Below are positions 46,267 to 59,665 of a stretch of DNA of 64,000 bases, piece by piece. The position numbers and the translations under genes are program-made. The stretch covers positions 7,482,709-7,546,708 of the forward strand of contig CM057003.1 of NCBI GenBank assembly GCA_029891345.1, in the 5' to 3' direction. The notes under the pieces were generated by a model. The model saw nothing but the letters and a program-made list of their open reading frames with translations, was not told the origin of the DNA and made no database searches. Source of the DNA: Dryococelus australis. Lineage: Eukaryota; Arthropoda; Insecta; Phasmatodea; Phasmatidae. Positions within the stretch are counted from its first letter, which is position 1. Each line of letters opens with the position of its first letter.

Positions 46267-49200
46267 ACACTCAAAGTGTATACTTTGTGTCAACACATTC
46301 CTGAATTTTAATGTGTGTACAACGAATTCCTTCTTCTTTAAATACTCCCTGGTATTTGTATTTAAAGACTTGCAAAGATATTGTTAGCGCATTATAACGT
46401 TTTCAGTAATGAAATAACTGGAACGAAAGATGAATGCAATCTGTAAAATCTTTGTTATGGGGACTACCTTACAGAGAATTTATTTGCTAGCGTGGCATTG
46501 TTAAAAATTTGCTCATTTATGAATTGAGAGAATGTCGTCATGCTTGCAACAATAATTCATTAGTTTTAATTTTGTTTTCACATGTTCATTTTCCGATTAT
46601 GGGAAACATACTGAAACACGCGACAAGAATTATGAAAATCTCACATCGAACATACTTATGAAACTTTTACACATTGTAAAATATTTTTGATTCGTATTCA
46701 CAAAATTTTACACATTTCTCTACAAATATTTATTAAAATTTCGTCATAGGTGAAATATCGGCTTTCGAAGAAATTATTCGAGACCATGCTACTAGAAACA
46801 AATCTTCTTAGACCTGCAATCTCTTTATAATAAAGCTAATTACAAAAGTGATTATGAATCTAAATACATCATAACATTTAAATGAAATCCATTTTTTTCA
46901 TGAATATTTTTAATCATTTTTGATTGCTCCAGTAAGCCAGAAATATATTCTTCAGCAATTCTGCACCAACTTTTTAACGAGTCAGATAAGACGAATCTAA
47001 GAGTAAACAATATTGGAGTGATTCTCCTTTCCACTAGTAAAGTGGTAAATGTTACAAAAGTAATATTTTTCAATTGTTTATAAACGTAATCTCGTTTATT
47101 TATATTGAAAAATATACTAAATATACTAAAAATGAAACAATTTTTTTGTATACCTTGTCTATACTACTTGAATAACAAATTAATTATATTTTGTGGCCAC
47201 GTTTTCACATGTAGTGATTTATTTAATTGAAAGTAACACATGTTGTAAGGGTTGTATGTTTCAAATTGGAAATATGTTATATTGTGTACTTTTATAACTA
47301 AACATTATTCCTATTTTTAACATTCCCTTATATAGTTTTACCATTTGCTAGCTAGTATTAAAACTCGCAGCTAGTACAACTAAAGAATTTTTAGCCGGAA
47401 GTTCTGTCTCAGTAGGTACAGAAAAACGTTTCGTGTTCATTTTTATGCTTCACCACATTTAATCAAGTTTACTCTACTGAACTATAAGAGAAAAAGTAAA
47501 ACTAATTAAAATAAATCCTTATTTTGACAGTGCGTAAAATATTTCTGAAAAGGTTTCCATTTAGCCAGTAAAAGGACTCGAAAAATCTGTTTCGTGGACA
47601 AAAGCAACAGATATTAAACTATAGAAAGGGAATATCAGGTGGCGTTATAGATCGTGCACTAAATAATTTCTGTTCAATTTAGTAACACAGATGCAAGCGA
47701 TGGCGATGAACCATTGACCAAAAGCTCAAAAATGTCTCGTGAAATATATACACAAGTCTCTAAAAAATAAATACATTTTCACTTAAGTATTGAATGGTAG
47801 TGAAATAGCAAATGTATATTTCAGTAAAATTCTAATTCCTTGCGTACAATTTTAAAAATATTTGTTACATACGTGTAAATACTCACTCATAGAGATTTGA
47901 ATTGCAGAAATCAAAGCCATCTGAATAAAAGATAATGAATTTAGTCAGGAGATTTAAAAGGTTTTTAATATATAAATTATGAGCCTTGGATTTAAAAATT
48001 GACTGGCTACTTCGTATTATTACGACGAACAGGTGAGAAAATAAGCAGCAAGCTAAAGGAAAACTTACTTGTTAGCAATTTGTTAAATATTTATCTTTTA
48101 AACGATGCCATCTATATACGTTTAATTTCGTGATATGATATACGTTTTGCTGAATATTTTCGCGAAAAAGTACGTTTTGTCAATTTAGAGCTGTGCGTGA
48201 ATGAAACGTGATGTATAATTGCTGAATCAGTGTTCAATTATGGAATGTATTTCCGCATCCACCGTGATTCATCTTCTGACACTTAGTGCAAACACTGTTT
48301 TTTTTTGGATTATGTAACAGCATCGCATTACGTAATGAAAATTGTTTCATTAGCGAGAGAAACATTAAACTGATATTTCATGTGCGCTTAAAAGAGGCGG
48401 GTTCGCGAATTTTCTTCACGGTGGATAAGTATGGCAGCAATTAATCCTTCGTATTTGATGGAAAATCTGTTGATTAAGGATGTTTTTTTTCTCTCCGGTT
48501 CCATCTCAAACTGATGGAATGAAGTCAGTAACTCTGTGTTTTATATGTACTCTTATTTAGGTCAGCATTCAGAGCCAAACTTGGTAACGATTTCTGAAAT
48601 CATATCTGCTATAAGTGTTGACAACATTTTCTTCTACTAACCCTAACATGTTTAGTCAAATCAGCCAGCTATTACATAAACTATGCGAATACTAACCCAT
48701 AGGCGAAGCAAATTTTACCTCTATGAAAATTTGTCGACGTTGCAGAAAGAATGGCTATCAACACTCCAAATTTTCTTTGTGTGCCTAACTTTTTAAAACA
48801 ACGTTACTTCCATGTTATTTTACTGAACACGATATATAATGTACCCATTAAATTACAGCGATTTTCTTATCTGCGGCCACACGTTCTACCTTAATGAAAA
48901 ACTGACATGCGATATTCTCATTACAGAAAATTTCGTCGCTGTTTCTTGGTTATAGACGTAGCAGCTCTCTTAGTTGTACATGACAGTTATCTTTGCCCTT
49001 ATGAAATAATCTTTTCTTCTCATGTCGGTATTATGTGCCTATAATTAAAGTTTTCTTTTGCCTTCATCAATAAGTACAGAAGAAACTATGTCCCGTATTA
49101 AACTATATTTCAACCGTACAGTATATTATTCAAAACTTCAAACAGCAGATAAATACAGCTATACTATATAAAAGAAACAAATATCAGCAGTCGACATTAT

Positions 49201-50118
49201 TGCTGTCTTAACTCAGTATTGGAAAAATGCCTCTTTAAATGTAGTTAGTTCAAATCTGTGGTATCTGTTAAATCAGAACTCACAAACTAAATGAACAAAA
49301 AAAACACCTTGATATGAAAGGCAGTCCAAATTACGAGGGCTGTATTGCTCATTATCACCCATGAACAGGAACATTTTGTAAAGAGGTCAGGTGATATTTC
49401 ATGGCTGTTTAATCTTTTCTAGGTAATTCATTTGAATTTTTTTTAGCTGCTGAAACGATCCCTTTGTTTCCACGAAAACTCTAATCACTGTAATAAGTAA
49501 TACTAGTGAGCCATATGTATGTGTCAGAATTTTGAATTTCACTGATAAGACTGCGCGAGACAGAATAACTGTAATAACGTGCTATAGTTTATCGTACAAT
49601 CAATTCAGAAGTGCGTGTTCTAACTTGCGTGAACACCCTCAAAAAAATATCCCAACACATAAATATATCAGAATGCCTAGCTATCACACATTCGTTATTT
49701 ATCGCACGAGCGCACGGCTACTTCACTCATGATTTATTCCACAACTGACGAAATTTACAAGCAGCTTTCTGGTCTCCAAAACATAATATTTATTTTTAGT
49801 TTATCAGTTTGGTTCTTTTAACGAACTTGACTAACACACCGTAATAAACATTCTCGATACACGTATTGAGAAAATAAATGAATGCGATAGCACACGCTCT
49901 GAATGTGATGTGGTCACCACTTTACAATGAGCGACGTAAGAGTGCTTCTTTTTGTAGTTATCTGTGAGCTGCGGTGTTACCATTGTGTTCGTTGTACATA
50001 CTTACTTCGTTTATTTTACATAACGTATTGTATTGGAAAGGGATTATTAACATCCACCGGTGTTATGCTCGAAGGCTTATCAGGGGAAATATTACAAACT
50101 AACATATGGCCCAAATAA
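46264..50118. other. Long AT-rich stretch without recognisable features
   Basis: No reading frame over about 75 codons, no repeat shared with the rest of the window and no tRNA-like fold noticed. This is the emptiest part of the window. Confidence 0.55.
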
Positions 50119-50212
50119 AAGTAGCACCTGTGCCTTACCAGGATTCGCACACAGAACCTCCCGCATCGCAGACCAGCGGCGCACCAACCGACTGCGCTAC
50201 GAGAGGTCGGCT
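50119..50212 (-). mobile_element. tRNA-like SINE head, family S2, copy 2
   Basis: In reverse complement: GCCGACCTCTCGTAGCGCAG, TCGGTTGGTGCGCCGCTGGT, CTGCGATGCGGGAGGTTCTG, then GTGCGAATCCTGGTAAGGC. It matches the copy at 17792-17880 arm by arm. Box B is slightly changed (TGTGCGAATCC). Sequence after the 3' end (ACAGGTGCTACTTTTA) is not shared, so the extent of the SINE body is unknown. Confidence 0.65.
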
Positions 50213-52790
50213 TTTTACGTGAATCTTCAAGACTGGTAATTTCAGGAACGTGAATTATCGTAATGTAACACTTCCTGCTACTTGATAAATGCAGCGTGAT
50301 TAACTTCTTGTGGTAATATTGTGCATGTTCGCCGTGTTCAATTTGGACATTTACAAGAACTAAGCTGTCTTCGATTGTCTCTGCATAATTTTGTTACGAA
50401 CCCATTTGTAGTTCGCCGACGGATGAAATGTACTAAATACTTGGTTCAACGCCTTTAATGATTAGCATACCATGAATAAATAGTCTAAACTATGACAAAA
50501 TTACGGGACCAAGTTGAGGGCTCCTGTAAGATGGTAGTTTAGGTTACGTTGCAGTGACATAAAAGAAAATACTGTCGTATTAGAATTATTGAAAACTGCG
50601 CGAAGAAAATTTCACAAGTCATGTCATGACGGAAAACAATTAAACTATTGTTTGTCACAAGGAAACGAAATTCCGAAAATAAGGGAGCTGTTTTCTACGC
50701 TTTCAACTATAAACAGATGAGTACAAAGAAGTGCTCTAAACGTATAATCCTTTGTTTGTTTCCTGCTGCGTGCGTTTCACAGCGGTATTTTACAAAGATA
50801 TTTGGACACTGAAGCAACTATTATTTTTAACTTATAGCCCGCTAGTCTGCGTTTCAGAACTAACAGTAGCCTTATACGCACACGCTATTTAAACGACACG
50901 GGCGTTCGAGATATTACATGGGAATAAATTCCAGCGTTGTTTTATTTTCTCAGTACGCAGTCGTTACCACGTAAACAACTTCTCACATAAGTTACTTTTC
51001 TGACTCTAAAACAGTGACTCATCACAAAAAAAGTTATAATAAAAAATTGAGTGTTAAGTGTCAGCTGATGAATCATTTTTGTTTCTTCTTTAGCATATGA
51101 ATAAGACGTTAAAGATGCAAAATTCGAGCCTTATTTCTTCTATACTATTATTTTGTCGTGATAGTGTTGAAATATTTCGTATTTATGGAAAAGAATCCGT
51201 TTAGTTAAAACCCGGTAAAAGTGAGTATGAAGCTGCTGTTAAAACAGTGGGTTTTAATTTTTCGGTATTTATGCGACAGATAATAGTATTTTCACGAAAG
51301 AAGTACGGTTTGTAGCTGATCATTTTTTTTTTCATGGAATTGAAAAAGAACCAATTACTGGCCATTTTACCGGCGAATGTATACGTAAGAAACCTCTTAC
51401 TTTATATTTCACGATAGATAAGTAAAACACGGGAGGAATATGACTATAGCAAACGTATGAGTATTACTTATAAACAAACACTATAGTCTAAAGCATGCAA
51501 TTTTGCCTTAAAAATGAAATATCCATGGTAAATAATAAAATCATGTTGCACAATAAGGTATATAACATAAAACACAAACATCGTATTTGTGTCTGTTTTT
51601 CGTGACAGCATAATCATATATAACAATTTTTTTTCAAAATGAGGTAGTAAGCAAATTATAGCTATTTTAAGGGCAAAATATACTTGGGACATGTAACTCA
51701 AAAGTGAATGTCAGTTACATATATCATTGAAATACTTGTGAACTGTTATTATAAGTCAAGCGACTTTGAGTAAAGTAAGTGTCTATTAAAACAAAATATT
51801 TAAAATATGTGTCATATTTCAAATAGTCAGGTCACGTAGTCATATGTTATACACACGTAAAAATTTCCGCAATAACAAAAGGTTTATAGGAGCAGTATTA
51901 TTTGAATTATTAGCAATTTTTTTTAGCCCTGAGAAAATTGTGTTGTTGCCTTGTTTGCTGATGTATATCAAGATTGAAATTTGTTGACGACAATGTCTCA
52001 AAGACTCAAAAAATAATTTTCATGCAATAAATTTCATGTAAACACGAGTTACTGGGGAATTAAAATACACAGGTCACACGCAGACTATAAAATAATCTAA
52101 TTTTGTTTCAGAGGTATGTAGGCTAAACGCAAAGACCATTTTGCTTTTTTAAGTTTTTTCTTGTTCGATTTAATGAATAAGATTTGTAATAAAACCCTTT
52201 TACTTTTCTTTGTCCCAAGATGTAAATGCCTTTCATTTAATTTGAATATTACAGTAACAGTTTTGTTTGAAACGTTTTAACATTGGAAATATGATGTAAA
52301 TGGGGAAGGAATAAATCAGGAACAATATAGTTAAGTTTAATTTTGTTTCATTGAAAATTGAAACAGACCTCTTTTCCGCTCAATCTTCTGATAAATTGCG
52401 TCCCCGCAATGTAAACAAAGTAATTAAAGCCGGGCCCACTCAGTTTCTGTCATTTACTACGTTCAAAGCAATGCAAATTACCGCGCAGTCTGCCGCCGGA
52501 GGCAATTACGTCACCAGATCTCACGCCGCGCCTTGAAACTGCCGGGGGCTGCAACCCGCCGAGCTCATTACTCGCGCTGTAATACGGCGCCTGATCGTAC
52601 GATAGGCACGCAACCCGCCGTACTCTACGACACGCACAGCTCGCGTACCTCCCAGGCGTCGAGCCCGACGAGATATCCCTCCAAGGATTGCAAAATTACT
52701 CGCGCGGGAGATCGGGCTCTGGGTTTGTCTCCTGATGAATGGTTTATGCAATGCCTAGCTCTACACTTGACTCCGTGATCAAACTAGTAA
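50213..52790. other. Unassigned; CpG-rich patch at 52400-52720
   Basis: AT-rich up to about 52380, then a GC-rich, CpG-rich patch with an ATTACGTCACC (cAMP-response-like) word at about 52504-52514. Frames on both strands across this patch shadow each other. It could be promoter-like DNA, but no exon is visible. Confidence 0.45.
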
Positions 52791-53187
52791 TAGATACTGT
52801 TCGCGGTTAGTTGACCTCTTTTGAAATCAACCTTTGATGAAAGTCACTGCTCCCCCTCCCCCCCCCGCATAATTCACGTGCACTTTGACTGGTTAAGAAC
52901 GACAGATATAAAGTAGTTGCATGGTTTACGTTGAATTAAAAGTGCAAGGTAAACATTTGTTAGTACAGAAATGATTTATTTTGCTTTCGTTTTTTTTTTT
53001 TTTTTTTATGTGTAAGTAAGAATTACCAAATTTGTAAAATATTCACTTTTCTAATAAATTGACGATTTCACTTGGCAGGCACATGAATAAAGTTGATTTC
53101 ACATATGACGGAAGAATATAAAATATGCATTCAAGTAGAGCTTCAGCAGGGCTTTAAATATTGCTTAGTTTACAGTGAACAACATTT
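52791..53187. mobile_element. MITE of the A/B lineage, diverged copy
   Basis: The left end TAGATACTGTTCGCGGTTAG resembles family A; the right end (reverse complement) has GTTCACTGTAAACTAAGCAA then AAAGCCCTGCTGAAGCTCTA and an ATTCTTCCGTCATATG block as in the long B subtype. A C homopolymer at about 52858-52867 and a T tract near 52991-53007 lie inside. The exact ends are uncertain by about 10 bp. Confidence 0.6.
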
Positions 53188-54091
53188 AGTAGCACTGTGA
53201 ATTCACCAAATAATATAAATTATTTAAATAAAAATGAGTTTGTTCTTTCATCGCAGCTTAAAGAAAACTATTTTGGCAGTGTTTTTGCAAACAAAAAATG
53301 TGATAAACGGCCTATATACTTAAACATACAATAATAAGAAGCAAAATATGTTCTATTTTAATTTGCGATATATTTTACATTGACATGGCATACAGCGTCA
53401 CAAACACATATCTTATCGTTTCTGCCATTAAAATTTTAGAGTATATTACGTTCTTTAGCAAACGCGGAAGTAGTTTTGCAAAAGTAGCCCACGGTTCTAA
53501 TGTATTCGTAGCCGAGGCGCTACATTAAGTAGAGAATTATGTTTAATATTGTGTATAATGTGTACCAGCCTCAAGGACTTTGGCCACAGAAAAATGTGTT
53601 ATTTTGTATTTGAACCATATAGGGTTCAACTTGTAGGTATTATCTGTGATTATGGTTTTTGCTAAATGACACGTCAAATTCGAAATTTTACTGTTTTTGT
53701 AATGAACAAATAAAATAAACAAAACTATTAGCAGAAAATTTAAAAAGGACATGTCAAAGATCCCGTATTAGTTTATTTTAAGGTATGTTTAACAAAAGTT
53801 ATTTTCTAAAAGTTCAAGGGCAGACAAATATAAAATATATGTAAAATTTTTCCTTTTTTCAGCGAATTTTTAAAATTGCAAAAATATTTCCTTGCACAAT
53901 TTTATAGACGTCTCGAAGTAGCTATTTGCATCTTCTTTCAGTGTGATTTATCGCATTTCTGTACGTGAAATAATTTTCATTATTTGTACCTTTCTAGAAC
54001 AGTAAAGTTATGATTTTGACTTGTCGTTTTACAAAATCCATGTGATCTAGAGGTATTTTGTGTGAGAAAAGGTAGTCAGAGATAATGTCTA
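53188..54091. other. Unassigned AT-rich stretch
   Basis: No recognised gene or repeat. Confidence 0.5.
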
Positions 54092-54787
54092 CACTGTTCA
54101 AATTTTCCGTATATTTACGAAAAATTTTACGAAAATGCACAGTAAATATACGGAAACGCAATCCGCAGTGACGAAAAACGGAGTTAAGTGGGTAAATACA
54201 AAATACGGAAAATCTCCGTGTTTCCTATAACTTCGGGTTTCGGGCACGAACAATGCCGAGTCTGCACGAAACTTTCTTCGCCACTGTAACCAGTAAATTA
54301 TCGTTCCTGCGGCAGTTAAGATTATCCGTGTCTAAGATTATCCGTTCTTTCAAACATTAAAAAACTTGCAACATGCTTCTGTAACACTTAGCAACATTTA
54401 AAATTCACTAACTTTAACAGAAACTAAAAAATTTGCCTTTATCACTAATATAGAAATTCAAAAGTTATATCAGATTCACCATGTGAGCATTGTAGGTGAA
54501 TGGTTAGGGTCGTGAAATTGCAAATTTTTGACTCTGGTTCATATCTTGCTTAAGTAAAACATTTTTACTTTTGAAATCTCTTTTTTATACGCAGTAGAAC
54601 ACCTACGTAATGAAAATTAAAATAAAATAGATATTAAAAATTATTTAAACTAGAAGTTCAGAAAACTAACTAGGGAATTAACGTAGAGGTTCCGTGAATT
54701 TTGCGGAAAGTCCTTTTTTGAAAATCGATGTGTCCGTAATTTTACGGCGACTTTACGGACACCTATGGTTCCTTTTTTACCAGCGTG
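54092..54787. mobile_element. Possible TIR element rich in CGTAAATTTACG words
   Basis: The left end reads CACTGTTCAAATTTTCCGTA; the right end, reverse-complemented, reads CACGCTGGTAAAAAAGGAAC. Near each end, words such as CGTATATTTACG and CCGTAATTTTACGG recur in opposing orientation. No target duplication is seen (flanks AATGTCTA and TGTTACAA). Similar CACTGT...TTTACG ends occur in hAT-like elements, from memory, so the class is only suggested. The 134-codon frame at 54650-55054 crosses the border and has no domain. Confidence 0.45.
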
Positions 54788-55623
54788 TGTTACAAATAAA
54801 GAACAAAATATTTTTCCGTGGCCAACACCCTTAACAACGTAGCGCGAGATATTCCGTCTAGCGTGCGAAATTCCCCCACGTGGGATATAATGTCCATTAC
54901 AATATTTATGAGTTTTTTTTGTGCTTCTGTTGACTAAAATTAATTTCCTTGCAAACAGAACGTCAAAAGACTCTTTAGTATCAAAGATAGAAGTGTAATG
55001 AAACAAGGATATCAAAAGATACCCGTATAATGGCGTGGCACGGTGTCCTCGCAACTAACTTTCTTTTAAAACACATTTGTTTTTTTTATTTTAAGAAAAT
55101 ACCCCAATAATTGAATTAATAGTAGTCGACGCAGACAGTGTTTATGCCAGTGAAACGTAACAATCACCAGCTGCATAACAAAGAGATGCCGAAAGCTTGA
55201 AAAAGTTCAACAAAAAATGAATTTACGTTTTATACACCCCTATACCATTAAAACAGTTTAAGATGTGACTATCTCACAGTGCCAGGATTGATGTACGCAG
55301 TATCATAAAGGAGGTACAGGAAATTCTGGATAAAATAATATTTTATCGAAGCTTGGCTCTAGAAACATTAGAAATTATTGAAAATTGTACTTACACAAAA
55401 GTAATTTTCCGGATCAAGTAGTTTTCTCCTTAATTGCTTTACAATGTGTAAACAATGCAGATATATTTGCAAGTACTAGTTAATGCAAATTCCCATTCAA
55501 AAGTTAGTGAAAAATATCCGAAAATTTACTTTATAGTGATAAATACATGAATAAGTACTCGGTTTTGCCGTTACGTCATCGGTAAGTCACGCTGTAATAT
55601 AAAATCTTTACCATTGTCACACT
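54788..55623. other. Unassigned stretch
   Basis: AT-rich; no recognised gene or repeat. Confidence 0.5.
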
Positions 55624-55636
55624 TTTAAAGCTGTGA

Positions 55637-55893
55637 GCGAGTGAATGAAGAGATTTTAACGGCTCTTAACAGCGAGATCTTGAGAGCCGATGAGGGTGAA
55701 GTGAGGTAAGTATGGAACAACACAGGAATGAAAGTGCGGGGGAAACGGGAGATCCCCGAGAAAACCCGCCGACCAGCGGCATCGTCCGGCACGATTCCTA
55801 CTTGCGAAAATCCGGAGTGAACCGGCCGGGTATCGGACCCGGTTTCGTCTTGGTGGGAGGCGAGCAGTCTAACCGCTCAGCCACCGTGGCCCC
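55637..55893 (-). mobile_element. tRNA-derived SINE, family S1, near full length with 13-bp target duplication
   Basis: In reverse complement it starts GGGGCCACGGTGGCTGAGCG and keeps the CTCGCCTCCCACCAAGACGA block, a mutated box B (GGGTCCGATACCCGGCC), GTCGGCGGGTTTTCTCGGGG and the 3' end CGCTGTTAAGAGCCGTTAAA. The duplication is TTTAAAGCTG(T/C)GA at 55624-55636 and 55894-55906, with one mismatch. Confidence 0.92.
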
Positions 55894-55984
55894 TTTAAAG
55901 CTGCGAAGTAAGAAGTAAACTTGAAGAGCATACGGTATGAACGGTAGGTTTCAGCCTGTTGTTGGAGTGACAGAAATGTGGCTG

Positions 55985-56214
55985 GAGCTTAACAGCTGAA
56001 ATCTTAAGCGGCGATGGGTGCGAAGTGAGATGGCTATGGAGTATCGGTGAAACCCTGTCGTGGGGCGTAAAGACAGTACATAGATAAGACTCCTAACACC
56101 AGACAGCAATAGCCGCCATACGTCCAACATGAGAATATAAGGTATTGATCCCGCCGGAAATAGGGATAGATTCGCCTAGGAAGGAGGCTACCTTTTAGAC
56201 CTAGCACCACTTTC
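55985..56214 (-). mobile_element. Family S1 SINE, heavily degraded copy
   Basis: Blocks AAATCTTAAGCGGCGATGGG, GCGAAGTGAGATGGCTATGG and, further right, GATCCCGCCGGAAATAGGGA then TTCGCCTAGGAAGGAGGCT follow the S1 order in minus orientation. The centre (about 56045-56120) does not match well. It lies about 90 bp right of a younger S1 copy. Confidence 0.6.
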
Positions 56215-56389
56215 CTATGCGAAAAATCGGGTATTGCAGGTGTTCTCAACATTTTCAGTCCCTTGCCCACTTACGTTTTGATCTATGAGGTCACAGTTTC
56301 CCCTCCCCAAATCCACGCTTTGTAATATAATTTTTATATTTAGCTATAAGTTGTATAATAACACATGCACGTATGAGTACACACATATT

Positions 56390-56964
56390 CAGGATGTCAG
56401 TTAATTCGCGGATACGGACTGCACTACACAAATTTATGGTCAAAATAAGAAGAAAATACTCTTTGGAGAAAATGCGTAAGGTCTTAGTTTACTAGGAAAA
56501 CAACATTAAAGTAGATAAAATTACTTTACTCCACGTCAAACACAGTGTACGTCATCAGCATACAAAATGTCGAAATGTCATAACAGCTGTTTGAAGTTTG
56601 CACTGCCCATATCAATGTATTTTTTCCCATGTCGGGCGAGCTTGCCCGCCGGATGCACTCATGGCCATTTACATATCCCAATACTCACTGCATGTGAACT
56701 CCATGGCCGCCTTGGCACTGCTGAATTCGTCTCTTTCCCTTGCAGTACGTCTTACGACCACTCGTAAATTGCACCATCGCCACTTCACCTCGCCCTTATC
56801 TAATTGAAATACCAAATGTTTGCTGCATTGGTTTCTGGAACTCTCATGGCGTTTTTGTCGTGAGCGAAGCATCTAATGTATTTTTGCGTAACAGTATTTT
56901 GTACGCAGTTTTGACTATAGATTCGTGCGCTGAAGTCCGTACCCACGAATTACGCGACACTCTG
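56390..56964. mobile_element. Family E terminal-inverted-repeat element, complete copy
   Basis: The left end reads CAGGATGTCAGTTAATTCGC then GGATACGGACTGCACTACAC. The right end, reverse-complemented, reads CAGAGTGTCGCGTAATTCGT then GGGTACGGACTTCAGCGCAC, then GAATCTATAGTCAAAA. The inverted similarity runs about 100 bp. A second copy's end is at 1-137. Short frames inside have no domain I know. No target duplication is clear. Confidence 0.75.
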
Positions 56965-58262
56965 TATACACGTCTACTCTGGAGTCTAGTACTCGATTAA
57001 TGTCGTAAACTTTTTCTCGCAATTTATTACACGTTCTCTGGAATTCTCTCACCTCCACAGGGGGACCGTGGCCCTAGATTACGAAACCCTGGAATGATGG
57101 TTATTCGGATCATCAGTTTGCTATGCATACAGCACACAGCCGCTGATGTGCATTTTGCCAGAAATACGAAAGATATATCGGTGTTGCAGGTTTTTACAGT
57201 CGCGATCCTCGTTCCGAATACAGCTAAAACTGAGTCGTTATTTGGAGTATATGGGAAAGATGAACACCAATGCTGGTAGCCGATATTTTTTTTAACGTGA
57301 TTACATTTTCTGATACCAGGTTAGCTGTCTCTCTTCACTGTTATTGGTATCGTGTTTTCTCTTTCAATAATTGGATCAGGGCCGTTTGTTTGAAGAACCA
57401 CCGACGTGATTCTCTTCATAAATGTTTTCTACACTGCACTATATAAACATTCTGTACAAAATTTCGAGAAAGGAATAAATTACTTGAATGTACAAATAGG
57501 CATATTTAGAATACTATTAACAAAACTGGAACTGCGTGAAGAGCTATATCGGAATAGAAAACGCGAAAGAAATATTTATCAACTGCTTGTCATCAAGTTT
57601 CAGAATAAATTGTGAATTTCTCTTACCGTTGCCTAAATCTAAGTTGCAGATGTGGTTATTCTATATTAATGAATAAAACGATTGCAAGGACGTTTAACGA
57701 AAAATATAATTTACCTTGATGTAGGGCAACTGTAATTTTTATGTAAAAGTACAACGAAAGGTTATTTTTTAATAATTTTTGTTTGCATGCATGCATTGTT
57801 GGCGGGAAAACGAAGTGTCAACATTCAGTTATCAAGAAGCGCGTGGAAAATTTATTCTACAATAGTGTTACGAAGTTATTACTTCGCTTCCATTTTTGCT
57901 GAGTAGGACTAATCATAAAGCAAATTCAACATTTGCAGATATAGATGAATAAAGTTATTTGTAATAACATTACATATTTTTTTTTGTACTTGACAATATT
58001 TTAGTTACAAGAGAATATACACTTTGCGCTAACCACGTACCTGGAAATTTTTAACCGTGTGATCTGCAAGGACAGAGATACACGGATTACGGTCAGTGAG
58101 ATACGAAAAAAAAAAAGGCTAGGTCAGGGCGGATCCCAGAGAGGGTCGCTATTCTTATAAATCCTGGAAATATTCCACTCTGCCCAGCGGGGAGAGTTGG
58201 CGCTGTCCCGTGGGAGATTAGCGATGTTCGTACTGCTTGAACCGCACCCGATTCCACGGCTA
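56965..58262. other. Unassigned stretch
   Basis: No recognised gene or repeat. A moderately GC-rich part at about 58110-58260 stands just before MITE A3, reminiscent of the GC-rich patch before MITE A1, but no alignment was found. Confidence 0.45.
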
Positions 58263-58913
58263 TAGTACATTCGTGGTTGTTTTTGCGCTTTTCAATCAAA
58301 CCTTTGAAAATTCGCCGCACGTGGGACGTGTTTAGTTATTTATTAAATATGCCATGTTGACATTAAACTATCATATTTCGGTCAAATTGATGTGTTATTT
58401 AAATTTAACCTTTAAATAATAGTATTTTGGTTACAAACAGAAGTAAAAATTTTGATAGAACCCAGCTGTAAGCCAGAACTACACTCTATTAAGTATATTT
58501 GAAAGAAAATCTAGACATAAAAAGTATTTACTATTTAATTATTAATTTTAACCTATCTACTGTTTTAAAAGAAAAATAATTATTAAAAAATTGTTCACAT
58601 AATATGTTTTAAATAAATAAATATCGGGAAAACACTGTCAAGATAACTTTACTACAAGGGATGTTGGGATAACGATGGATGTGTTAACTATTATGATTAG
58701 GAAGCTAATGTTTATGTGGGCTTGGAAATTTTTAAATGGTCCTGAACTCTGATGTTATGAGTTCAGGAAGGCGGCTGTTGGTCCGGGCGTCGATTCATTC
58801 TGTATTTACTGTTGTCGATTCTACTTGTAGATGTCGGTACCAAATCTCTAAATTACCAGAGATTGGTAAGCTTAACTCGTCCCCGGTTATTCACTATGGC
58901 TTTCTGGGAGATA

Positions 58914-59147
58914 TAGGCCGTTCACGGCAAAGTGAGCATTTGAATTCCTAGTTACTTTTTTTCTTTAAACCAATTTATATCCTTCCACCACTTATTAATG
59001 TAAACCCTGCCATGTGAGTAATAAACACAGTGTATACAATCACCATACCCAAAACTAAAAGTCCGAGGCCACAAAGAAACGTATTTATTGGTTATTATGT
59101 CTGATGAAACAGCTTCAAAAAGTGCTCACTTTACCGTGAACGGCCTT
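58914..59147. mobile_element. MITE family B, copy 3, nested in A3
   Basis: Left TAGGCCGTTCACGGCAAAGT, right (reverse complement) AAGGCCGTTCACGGTAAAGT then GAGCACTTTTTGAAGC. TA at 58912-58913 and 59148-59149. The internal GAGTAATAAACACAGTGTAT block is shared with other B copies. Confidence 0.88.
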
Positions 59148-59289
59148 TATCGGGACGTCTCACCAGTCCACCATAGAAAATACCAAGGGCCAGGGACTGG
59201 TTATTTCCTCCAGGTTACAATAAATCTCAATAAAACCGTAAGAAAGTATGTGTGTTGGTAATACCTAGTAATAAATAGTTGTTATACAA

Positions 59290-59665
59290 AACACTAGCAG
59301 CTCGCCATCGCTTCGTTCAGGTGTTACGGAGTTATTGAAATATTTACTGTGTCTACCCGTAACTACCTGTTACTGAACGTGACTACACGTCACTACCCAT
59401 GACTATCAGCGACTACCTGCGAATAATGGTTTTGCTAGCGCATCCTTAGAAAGCAGCCAAGTAGCTCATTTTTCTCCGACTTGGTTTACAAATTTTGAAA
59501 TTTCTCAAGGAATTATAAAAAAAAAAATTAAACATAGCCTATGTCCATCTGGAAGAATGTAGCTTTCCAATAGTAAAATAATTATAAGAATTGGCCGTGT
59601 AGTTTCCGAGATTGCCAGAGACAGAAACAAATAAACTAACATTGCCTCTTTATAATATTAGTATA
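59290..59665 (+). mobile_element. Element G, inserted in A3
   Basis: It starts ACTAGCAGCTCGCCATCGCT followed by TCGTTCAGG and ends CTCTTTATAATATTAGTATA then GAT. From memory, arthropod genomes carry many repeats of the form ACTAGC...CGGCTTCGC...TATAATATTAGTATAGAT, with an AGCCTATGTCC-type block inside as here (about 59536-59548). The borders were set by comparing A3 with A1 and A2, which lack it. A degenerate series of GACTACC-like words lies at 59345-59420. No target duplication is evident. The class is not claimed. Confidence 0.6.

Noticed and set aside
54650..55054. 134-codon minus-strand frame
   Set aside because: Crosses the border of a repeat element and has no domain.
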